From: Albula goreensis
Lineage: Eukaryota; Chordata; Actinopteri; Albuliformes; Albulidae
Assembly (NCBI GenBank): GCA_022829145.1
Contig: CM040758.1
Span: 16,410,628-16,474,627, forward strand
Direction of reading: 5' to 3'
DNA: 64,000 nt
Shown: one piece after another, positions 50,271 to 61,300 of the stretch
How the letters are laid out: each line of letters opens with the position of its first letter
How positions within the stretch are numbered: the stretch's first letter is position 1
Position numbers and translations under genes: made by a program
Notes under the pieces: generated by a model
The model's input: only the letters and a program-made list of their open reading frames with translations
What the model was told of the DNA's origin: nothing
Database searches by the model: none

Positions 50271-52240
50271 GAGGCTGGGAGATGGTTAACACTGCAGATG
50301 GTCTCCACCTCTCTCATGCATCCCAGCCTGGAGCAACTGCCACTGCTGAGGAGAGAGAACAGACTGGGCTGAGTCACATTGGCATCTGCTCTTACTCTAC
50401 AAACACACACACATACACACACATGCGCACATGCACACAGTCAATAACAATCCAGGAATGTGCAATCTAGTAATGCATTTGCAAATGAAATCTTTATTGG
50501 CACATAAAGCAGGGGGCTCCACCCCTGTGGTGCTCTGGATGTGAGAAAGCTCCTTCTATTAGCTATTGATTCATGGGAAAGAGAATGAGGGTGGCTGAGA
50601 GGATTCAACTCATTTCTAGCAACCATCAATGCTCTAATGCTCAGCAGCACAGGTCACATTTAAAAAAGTGCTGTCTCTCACCTTTTGTTGCAGCATCCAA
50701 AGCCTTGGAAATAGCCATAGAGGTGTTTTTCCCCATACAAATTGTTCTGTTGAACAGTAGCATAAATTCTCGCCTTTTATGTTGGCTGGAGTCATTATGA
50801 TTGGCTGCACTACTCAGAGTGCATTAAAACTCCAATGGGCTCATTGAGTGTCAGAGATTGCCATCAGTAAGGACCATCGTAACTCTGGAGATCAAGGATC
50901 GGGGGGCAAAGAGACTCGGCCTGGGACCAAAAACAAAGGAGCATGAGAACTCAGATTCCCTGCCCCTTCTCTCTCTTTCACACACACGCATGTGCACACA
51001 CACATTCACTCACAATAACACACATACACATTGATAGTGTATGTACACTAATGGCCTCACACATTAGCAACTCAAAATACATTTCCACACATGCTGTCAA
51101 AAACAGGCACTCATTGAAGTGTTTTATTGGCAGTATAATACACCGATAAACAAAACATGCAATGAAAAACTGAAACATGCAATGACTGAACATTCTGTAA
51201 TCTCTCTAGATACCACCACCATATTTACAGTCATCATTCTTACTCTCAGCAATGTATAAGAATTTACATAACATTTAATTTAAAAATTACAAAAACCCAA
51301 CAAATGTATCATAAACCTTAATCCTTATGTAGTAGCTTAGATGTACTTGCATAGGTGTTAAACAGCATTCATTAATGAAATGAATCACCAGTAAACATTT
51401 ATTTCGGTAATTACTGATCATTAATATTGGGATGGACAAACAGCACTGTATTAACTTTATGAAACCGGGATGTGTCCCTCGATCTCATTTTCTGCTGGAG
51501 TTCCTACTCCACTTGAAGCAGAGTAATGTTGTAGATTCCAGATTCCAGTGGCATATCGATTTGCGGTTCCCTGGGGCGGTCTACAGTTTCAGCGTGGGAG
51601 AAAACTGAATTAGCATTCAGGATCTGTAGCTTGCTGACTGAAAGCGGCACAATGGGGGGCATTGCTAAAAAGCAGAGGCAAAATGCATGCCAGCGTAAAA
51701 ACCAGCTCTAACATTACCAGCTGTGATCAACATTTTTGGAGAGTGTTTTGATGGTGAGCAAGTTTTAAGATGATATTGACATCCATATTCAAATTCTACT
51801 GGGATATAAGACAAATGCATCAATTGATGAAACATTAAATCATTTTGTTGTTTATGTGCCTTATACACCTACATTTTGGGCACAACAATTTGATCTCTTT
51901 TAACAACAGTTAGATATCTCATGTTGTTCTAGAAATTCATGCTTTAAGTGGTGATTTTAAAATGTATTTTATGGCAAAAACATATAGGTATTTACATTAG
52001 GATGAAACACATCTTTAGACTCCTCTGAATTGTGCTATAGATCATGAAAATGAGTCTTTTTTCCACAAGCTGTTTCCTTAATTTTGTCCTCCTCCTCTAT
52101 ATGTGAACAATAGGTGGTAGCATGTTCCAGAACACAAAGGAGTGAGGCTGCACAATACTATACCTGCTACAAAGCTGTCCTCCGAAAATCATCTGTCAGC
52201 AAATGAGGTGAAGAGCCTACTACAGCACTTCCAGCATGGA

Positions 52241-52388
<148 letters not shown>

Positions 52389-55300
52389 AAACTCTCTGTG
52401 AGTTTTTTATTCTGCAGTACTGGGCACTCCTCTGCATCATATCTCTGTGTCCAATCTGCTGGGATGGTACAGCAGAAATGTTCTTTGTTTTGTTTGTTTT
52501 ACAAAGACATGCACCTCCTCCCTCCCCCTCCCTCCCCCTCCCTCCCTCTCTCCCCCCCTTCACAGAGGCTCCTACAGGAGCAGTGGAACACCCAGCTGCT
52601 GCATGAACATGTGCCTGTTCTCTGTGAGCCACCTGGAGGCCCCATCAACTGGTCTGATTTTTTTTTTGCATTTTTATCCCGGTTTATCCTAATTCATAAC
52701 ATTATCTTCTACAAGCTGAGGTGACACTTACTTGAATCAATGGTGCACATGGTTTTGCCTGTCTGACTAATTTAACTGGGATTTCTGGACAGTGTTCCCA
52801 TAACTGAATCCCTCCCTCTCTGGGAAAGGCTAAGGCCAATTAGGCATTGCCCAATGGGACAAAGCCTGTTTCTGCATGCATCTGTACAGTACAGATCGCA
52901 TACCAGACAAGACCTTTTACCAAGGTAATAAAGTCAAATGAGTTTTCCAGAAAATATACTAAAAAGTACTGAAAGGATTTTGAACAAATAAATGCAAATT
53001 CAAAATCAAATTAAAAACTCAATACAACACTGGATAATGTATGGACAATTGCCACAATTGATAGAATTGGATTAATTGAATGTATGTTGAAGCAGAGATA
53101 CCATCAAACTGTGGGTGGTGGAGGACAGAAACAACCTGGGATTTTCGGTGGGCCCCGTCTATGAGCACTCAAATCCACTATCCCTAATTTAGCCCAATAA
53201 ACTCCCCTCATTAGCACCACACTGAGAACCTCCCAATGCCTCGTTATTTATTTATATCCCGTGCAATGCTTGTATCTGACTGGTACATTATTAAACAGGC
53301 ATAATATGTCTCCCCTTCTGGGAATCTGACCTTCTCATTGGCTGTCATCCTCTCATGCTTCCCCGACCTGAGCAGCATCTTTCCTGGATTTTGCAGAGAA
53401 CAACTTTATCCAACCCATGTTACGCACATACTTACATTGAATCTGAATGGAGATATTTGTAAACTGGCCGCTGACGTCATACTGAGAGACACAAACACAC
53501 ACACATAGCTATGCTACTAAGTGAGGACTATGATTCTAAACCTGCCAAGGGGTTCATAGTTTCTCAGTGTTTGCATAAATCATAATATACATAGAAAACT
53601 GTGTGTGAAGCTCAGTGGCCATATGCTGAGAGAAGCCCTCTCTCACAGACATGTGCACTCTCTATCATGTACATTCATGCGCATATACACACACACATAC
53701 ATGTACACATGTATACATCTATGCTGTTTATTCTTTTGATTTCAGGGATTTCTATGTATCAACACTCTTTTCTCTGCACTCAGCACTATGAGCAGTAAGC
53801 AGTAGAGGAGTGTAAAATGCAGAGATTACACCATGTTAATCATGTAGGTTAATCAAAAGATTGCACCTTCATTTGGCTCCCAGGTTTATTGCAAATATAA
53901 AAATCTGTGTCAGCAATCTAATATTTAAAGGGTAACCAGAAAGTTTAAAAAAGGCTTTGTGTCCAGCATACCTGCCACTGAAATAAAGTCCATAATATGA
54001 AAGCAGACCTTATCAAGTTCTCTAGCCTCCATGCTGATTTCCAGACAAAGCTTTCCATCCATTTTACAGCAAAAACATCCACAGTTTGTTTGTATCTAAT
54101 TAATTTACAAGGGAGGTGTAAGGTTGACCTTTTTATAACTTGACCTCTGTGCCACCAATACTGTTACACTAGAATGCTAATTAATGTCATTACAAACAAT
54201 TGTATGTTACTGTATAGCCTGTTTTCTTTTTTGTTACTTGGTTAATGCTGCTGAGGTTATATTAGAGTAAAATATATCTGCTGTGAGGTGCTTTGTGACA
54301 ACAAGACTTTAAATGACACTACACAAAACATACTGTATTGATTAAAACCCTCCTTCCCTGGGCCACCATGTGCCCAGCTGTGCCACAGAACTGGGCCATG
54401 CCTCACACTGCCATGGTCAAGATTCCACAATGAATAAGTCACTCTGTTGAGAACACACCACCCATCAGTCCTTCCTGTACCCACTTCATGCACAAACACA
54501 TTCAATGTCCTCCATCTAGTGGCTGTAAATGAAATCACCATGTCTCAGGGTAAAACAGGGATAGGTTTGCAGATGCGTGGGGCCTTTAGATCACTCTTCT
54601 AAAGTTCAACAGACTTCTACAAACATTTTATAGATATAAGACACTAGGGAAGACAAAAGTATTCAGATTACATGGCTAAGGCTCTGGGAAATGACATATT
54701 ATTACATACAAATACATGCTGTGGGATTTTTAACAACCAAGATATACTTATTAATAGCTACTGGTGATATTTAGTTATGCTTGTGCTTCTAAAACATAGG
54801 TTGACGATTCTGGTTTTTGAAACTAGATTTTACACCTGATAAATATCTCACCCTCCAATAATTTTAAAAAAACATCATTTTTCACTTCCCCATTAGTAAT
54901 TTTGGTGGAGGAAAAAGTAAGCCAACGGTTGGACACTAATGTCTTGTTTTTTCTGTCTCCTTGACAGCTGTTCTGCCAAGTATATCAAAAAAGGGAAATA
55001 AAATCAGATTTCACGTAATGACATTTACTGCAGCACCAAAGGTGACTGACACGAGCTGAAATGTTGGCTAGACAAAATACATGTGAAGTAATCAGAGCTA
55101 CCAGCAAAGTATAAACCATTTGTTGCACATGAAGCAATTGAAATTCATTCAGAATACAGATTACCATTTTAAAGGTGTGTCTGATTAATGAAATGAAATG
55201 AAATGAAATTTTAGACCTGTGTGGTGCAAGTTAATCAGTAACTGTGCCTTGTGCTAGGAGTCCATTTAGATTCCAGAAATGTACAATACATATTAGAATT

Positions 55301-55870
55301 GGAGCAACAGATGAAGTTCCATTAAGTTACATGATTTGGACGCACAGTTTTTATGACTTAAATGTTGGAAAAACATCCTAAAATAAAACAACAGCCCTTG
55401 GTGTCTAGAAGCATGGGGTCCAAGGGGCCAATGCCCACACCTCCCTCCCTCCACAATATAAAATATCCTAAATAATGCTTATTGCATCTAGCTGCCACTA
55501 AAATAATATAATTTCCCTCCTATTAAATAGCCTTGTGATAAAAATGAATGGTGCAAACCCAACAGGTCCTTTTACAACTGGCCACCGTGCAATCACTGTA
55601 CTTAAACACAAAAAAACACTCGGTAATCATAGTCAATATTCTCTGTTCAGCGACTGCCACCTACTGGTCACATATTGGCATGACTACAGCATTCGGTATT
55701 GCTAATGAATGGTCAAGATGTTGAATGATCAAGATGAATGATCAAGAAGCAGAGTTGCAGACTTCTCGTATCTCGAGACAATAAATTTGTGCATCTGCCG
55801 CCTGGTTTTACCATAAAACAATAGTGCAAAAAAATGGATGACATTTGAACTAGACACGTCACACTTCGCT

Positions 55871-55884
55871 AGTTTCGGTTTACG
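55871..55884 (+). promoter_or_regulatory. ISRE-like element of the tlr3 promoter
   Basis: AGTTTCGGTTTACG fits the ISRE core AGTTTCNNTTTC with one mismatch. It lies about 120 bp before the donor of tlr3 exon 1. Mammalian TLR3 is interferon-inducible through an ISRE in its proximal promoter, so the position is sensible. The transcription start is not visible in sequence. Confidence 0.5.
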
Positions 55885-55899
55885 CCTGGCTTTCGGCAG

Positions 55900-56005
55900 T
55901 CTGTGGTACGGTGCAATTTGGCCTTTGCCATAGTTGCTGTTACCTCTCGTACATTTGGTTGCTTGACAGGAGTATTTTGTTTGACAAATATTTAGAGCTA
56001 CTGAG
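55900..56005 (+). other. tlr3: tlr3 exon 1 (5' untranslated), start approximate
   Basis: Ends at a good donor, ACTGAG/GTAAGG (56005/56006). No ATG occurs between 55900 and 56005, consistent with a clean leader exon. Human TLR3 also has an untranslated first exon. The start is a guess placed after the ISRE-like element. Confidence 0.55.
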
Positions 56006-56814
56006 GTAAGGATAACGTTTAAGAATGCAAACTTTTTTGTGTTCCCTGTAAATCGCCTTGGTTATCATGGGCGCACTCCTTGTGAATAATAAAATTCATA
56101 TTCGAAAATATGGACTACAAAATGTAGGCGATTAGTAGGCCTTCACTGAATTTGTTTAAACAGAGTACTTAGTAAATTACTACAGCGATGGCCTTCTTGC
56201 TTACACATATGAAACGCTGCATACATTATATAGCTATAAAAAGATGCGTGGCGGAACTTCCGTGAATTGAACAAAGTATTTGTGTATAATCCTCAAGGAG
56301 TCTTCGCTCTCGTTCACGCTCATAGATTCAGAAACATGCAGTGCTGAACTGAGTGGACTTGCATAGATTCAGGAACGCCTTCCTTGCGTTAAGGCATCCA
56401 CAGTAACGATAATGTTTTTATGTTCAGAACATTTAAAGACAGTGTTGCATTTTCTTAGAAACAGTTGTGCCTGTATGCTGAGCTGAACAATAACAAAGTG
56501 ATAAAACGATGGCAAAAACTGTATAAATTACTTAAGCAATCGCTTTGTTATAATTCGCCCGCTGACATTGGACTTAAGAAGATCAAAGTAATACCATCGA
56601 TACAGCCCATAATCAGTTAGCCTTGTCATACTTGGATACAGTCTTTTTTGTCCTGCTAAACTGGTCACTTCTTTATACGAAATTTAAGATGCAATAGGTA
56701 GTAGTGGAGTTGTATTTACGAAAGTTTAAATATAGCTCTGGGAAGACCTAATTCAGAAACAGTCACTTGCCGGTTGTATGGAAAGTTTGGATTCAGGAAA
56801 CAGGACAGAGGCTG

Positions 56815-56885
56815 CGTTCGAAACCGCATACTATACTACAAGTGCATTCTGATTTTGACAGAAATGTAGTATGCAGTTTGCGAAC
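56815..56885. mobile_element. MITE-like inverted repeat
   Basis: The left arm GTTCGAAACCGCATACTA (56815-56832) and the reverse complement of the right arm, GTTCGCAAACTGCATACTAC (56866-56885), differ by few positions and flank a short loop. GCGTTCGAAACCGCATACT resembles ends of common teleost DNA-transposon derivatives, recalled without a database check. Confidence 0.5.
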
Positions 56886-57398
56886 AGAATAAAATTTCAG
56901 TATGCCAAAGATGGCCAGATGATATACTGTACTGATTTGGAAAATATTGCAAGTATACATCAGACCAGTCTACCTCGCCTACTGTATCCCATAAGAAATT
57001 GCGGTTTTATACGTCAAATATCATTTTGGAGGTAAACGTTTGACGAAACAAAATGGATAGCGGACAGCGTTGCGTGTTCCTATATAATTAACTTGATTCT
57101 TTTAAAATTCATTCATCTGTCATATAAAATCATGTACTACATAGCTGTAATTGAAGTATTAACCGATGAATGACTCGAAGTCGAAATACCATTAAATGAG
57201 TTGTGTAGTCCTGTATCAGAGCGGTTTTATTAAGACAGGCGCCAACACTCATTAACAGTTAAATGGATTGTATTATATAAAGGCCCTTAAGTCAAAAGAA
57301 AATAAAAATAAACTACGGATTTGCAGACTGAAAAAGCAGGAATACATACCGCAAACCAAGTCTATGAGGCGTATGCCGTGACACCACTCCCACCAACC

Positions 57399-57407
<9 letters not shown>

Positions 57408-57444
<37 letters not shown>
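57408..57444. repeat. (CA)n microsatellite
   Basis: About 18 CA units preceded by CCCACCCA. Confidence 0.95.
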
Positions 57445-57445
<1 letters not shown>

Positions 57446-57858
57446 CCGCAAATAGGCATTATTCCCATATGCTGTTTCATTATGCTTGCTTCATTGCTCC
57501 TTTGCTTCATTGAAACATAGCGTTCAGCTTGCGAGAGAAAAGTTGCAGCTGAAAGCGGTGCCCCCATGTGTTGCATTTAAGAGTTTTCATATCTGGGTGC
57601 TGATATTTTTGACTGGCATTTTAGACTTTTTCTTTTGCACTGCAGAAATTGCTGTATAAAGTGATATTTGTGTTTCCTTAGTGCTTAATGTATATTTCGA
57701 AGCTGGTTGGTGTTTTTGTTGGGAGATTTTTGAGATGCACATTGGCACAAGTATTAGCTTTCATTTTGTCTAAGCAATATCATGCTGTTGACTTCTTTGG
57801 CAGGCACATTGCGCCAGTTTGGCATATTTGCAAACCTATCTTTCTTCCTGTGTTTCAG

Positions 57859-58322
57859 ACAAAGAGAAAGTCAGAGCCATGAAGGCAGAGTCATTCCTAA
57901 TCTTGAATTTCCTCCTGGCCCTTCCCACCCAGAGCTCTTTTCACCTGACACAGAAAAATGTTGCCTGTGAGATCAAAGATCAGACAGCTGACTGCAGCCA
58001 CCTAAGTCTCAATGAAATTCCCAACAACTTGCCCACCAATATCACCAGGCTGGATGTCTCACATAACAGATTGAGAGGCCTTCCAGGACCCTCCCTGGCA
58101 AGGTACAGCCGGCTGCTCTGTCTGAACGCCGGCTATAACAGCATCACGCGCCTGGATGGTGACATGTGCCTTGTCCTCCCTTTTCTGCGAACCCTCAACG
58201 TCCAGCACAATGAGGTCCACCTTCTGACAGACAAGGACTTCCGCCACTGCTCCAACCTCACCCACCTCAACCTGTCCTTCAATCGGCTCAAACTGCAGGG
58301 GGAGCCATTTTGGCCCCTGCAG
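57859..58322 (+). CDS. tlr3: tlr3 exon 2: signal peptide, LRRNT, first LRRs
   Basis: The acceptor TCCTGTGTTTCAG ends at 57858. A 20-nt leader precedes ATG at 57879, with G at -3. It encodes 148 residues: a hydrophobic signal (MKAESFLILNFLLALP), the LRRNT (TADCSHLSL) and repeats with H62 and H110. The donor is CTGCAG/GTACTA at 58323, phase 0. ATG 57879 is chosen because it is the first ATG after the acceptor and opens the signal peptide. Confidence 0.96.
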
Positions 58323-61300
58323 GTACTATGCTGTGCTTAGTGCCCTGGGCTGTCTGAAAACTTGGCTGTCTAAGTATTCCCCAAATGTTATGCAATATGC
58401 CCCATACTGTTAAGGAAGGGGCAGAGCAGGTACCCTTAGCGGTTGACACAGTGACATGTGATGTTTTATAGCATGAGCAGAAAGGTGCTTGGTGTCTCTT
58501 TTGTGATGCCGTTACCTGTTTAGTGCTCAAATAGAAAATGAAATCCCAGGAAGTTAGTCGATAGTAATGGGTCTGCAATGTCAGGTAAACCTCTATACTG
58601 AATATCTGGGGATGTGTGATTGACTTATAGACTGAACTATACTGGTAAGCTGTCACATATGGTGGAGTTGTGGTGACCCCTTCAGTGAGAGTGAGTGTAG
58701 CAGGCAGGAGAATTTGGGTATCTTGGTCTAAATGCATTTCTCTCTCTGTGGCAGGGACTAACCGCCCTTGATGTATCAAATAACAGCCTCAGCTCAGCCC
58801 GGCTGGGATCTCTGCCACAGCTATGGAGCCTGGAGACACTGTCACTGTCAGGGAACTTCATAAAGACCCTCAGCAGAAACGACTTTTCCTATCTCAGCAA
58901 CTCCTCCCTCCAGTCACTGGCGCTCTTGTCTATACCTCTGAAGAAGGTACTTGTGGCATAACTGTGCTGAAAATGAGAAGCAACAGTTCCTCAGTGCATC
59001 AGCAACCTCATGAAATTGAAGGATTTCGCCTCTTGCAACAAGTTACTAAAAGCAATTTTTGTATGTACAATAGTGTAATCCCAAGATGGAAACAGAGAGA
59101 GGTATCTAGTGGGCCTGCCAGTAAATCAGAGATGCAATTTCTCCAAATATTTAATGATCAAATGTCAGATAATGCTAAACCTTCAGACATTTATTTTGGT
59201 TCTTATACAACATTATAAATCCAACAAGGATAATCAAATAACTGCACTTCTCTCTCTCTGCAGCTTGAGCCTGGCTGCTTCCAGCCAATCAGAGGACTAC
59301 GTGACCTTGTCATGGATGGCTCCACACTCAGCCTTCAGCTGCTCACCAAGCTGAGCCAGGAGCTGTCAGGGACAGAGATCCGCAGTCTCTCTGTCCAGAA
59401 GGTTAAACTGGAAACGCTCAACAATGACACCTTTTGGGGCCTGAATAACACCAACCTCACTTCCCTGGACCTCTCTAGCAACAGCCTAGTGCACTTTACT
59501 GGCAGCCCCTTCCAGTGGCTGGGTGCTTTGGAAACTCTTTCCCTGGTGCAGAACAACCTCAAGCAACTGACCAGCAGCACATTTATTGGGCTAGGGAACC
59601 TCAGGGTCATGAACCTCACCAAGGCGCTGGTAAAGACCCACTCATCCTACCCCATCATAGATGACTTCTCCTTCAGTCCGCTGGTCAGACTGGAAACCCT
59701 GCTGATGGGCAGCACAGCCTTCCGGCAGGTGACTGCCGACCTGTTCTCTGGTCTGGAAAGCCTGCGGTATCTGAGTCTGAGCAGGAGTCGGATTGATCTT
59801 CAGACCGTGAGCAATGCCACGTTTTTGTCGCTGTCCCGTTCGCCCCTCCGCACACTGGACCTGTCTGGCACAGAGATCTCACGCCTGGAACCCGGGGCTT
59901 TCTCTGGCCTGGGGAACCTGACAACACTGCTGCTTGGTTACAATCACATCTCCCAACCCCTGACGGGTGAGGAGTTCCTGGGCCTGCACAGGTTGGAGGT
60001 GTTGAACATGTACTACAACTGGAAGATTATCCTCACCCCAACATCCTTTGCTTGTGTGTCCAACCTCAGATCCCTATCACTGGGGCGCTCACAGGTTCAA
60101 AATCTGGAGTTTGAGCCCTCTCCATTCCAGCCCCTCCGCAATCTCTCCATCTTGGACTTAAGCAACAACAACATCGCCAACTTGAAGGTGGGCCTGCTGG
60201 ATGGGCTGGATGACCTTCGTGTTCTCAGGCTGCAGCACAACAACCTGCAGCGTGTATGGAAGAGTGCCAACCCAGGCGGTCCCGTCCTCTTCCTTCAGGG
60301 CCTGTCAAACCTGGAGATACTAGAACTTGACAACAACGGATTGGATGAGATCCCTGTCGAGGGGCTGAGGGGACTGACCCGACTCCAGGAGCTCAGCCTA
60401 GCTGGGAACGTCCTTGATCACCTGCGTGACTCGATATTTGACGACCTGGTCTCCCTGAGGGTCCTGAGGCTGCAGAGGAACCTGGTGACCTCGGTTCCAC
60501 CAGGTGTGTTCAGCCTGGCATTCCACAACCTGAGTGTGCTCAACATGGAGTACAACCCCTTTGACTGCACATGCGAGAGCATCCTGTGGTTTGTGGAGTG
60601 GCTCAACGCCACCAACGCTAGCGTGCCTCTGCTGGCCTCAGAGTACATCTGCAATACGCCCCCTGCCTACTTCAACCAGTCTGTTAGCTATTTCGACGGG
60701 CTGTCCTGCAAGGACCTGGCTCTGTTTGAATCTCTCTATGTGCTGAGCTGCAGCCTTGTGCTGATCACCATGGTGACTGCGTTCCTGTTCCGTTTTCAGG
60801 GATGGAGGATACAGTTCTACTGGAATGTTCTGGTCAGCCGAACCTTGGGGCTCACGGAGCCTGACCATGGGGAGGCCAGGTTTGAGTATGATGCCTACTT
60901 GATCTATGCAGCAGGAGACATGGAGTGGGTGAAGAGAAACATGCTCCTCCTAGAGGAGGACAAAGGCTATTCTTTCTGTATGGAGGACCGTGACTTTGTG
61001 CCGGGCAACTCACGTTTGGAGTCCATTGTGGAGACCATGAGGAGCTCCAGGAAGATTGTGTTCATTGTCACAGATAATCTTCTGAGGGATCCTTGGTGCA
61101 GACAGTAAGTTATTATTATTTTTTACGTAGTACCCAGTGAAATTGCAAAATGTTTTCATGACATTTCTAGCTGAAGATTAACACTTTCCTTTATAAATCT
61201 CAGCGATCTCATACAAACGTTCTTTTGAGTATTACACAGTCTGAATTCCTGTTTGACCAGTGATTTTTCTGGTCTCTTTCAGTGCAGGCTTTGTGTTGTC

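Larger units (their letters stand above)
56006..57858 (+). other. tlr3 intron 1
   Basis: 1.85 kb. It contains an imperfect inverted repeat resembling a miniature transposable element (56815-56885) and a (CA)n run at 57408-57444. An in-frame ATG at 57819 lies before the acceptor and is not used. Confidence 0.7.

Noticed and set aside
54265-54350. SINE 3'-tail-like sequence (GTGAGGTGCTTTGTGACAACA)
   Set aside because: Resembles tails of some vertebrate SINEs from memory, but no body or promoter boxes were seen; too weak to list.
57819-57878. Upstream in-frame ATG for tlr3
   Set aside because: It lies before the splice acceptor at 57857-57858, and the signal peptide begins at 57879.
58288-58779. 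163-codon minus-strand frame in tlr3 intron 2
   Set aside because: Antisense to intron and exon sequence; no similarity.
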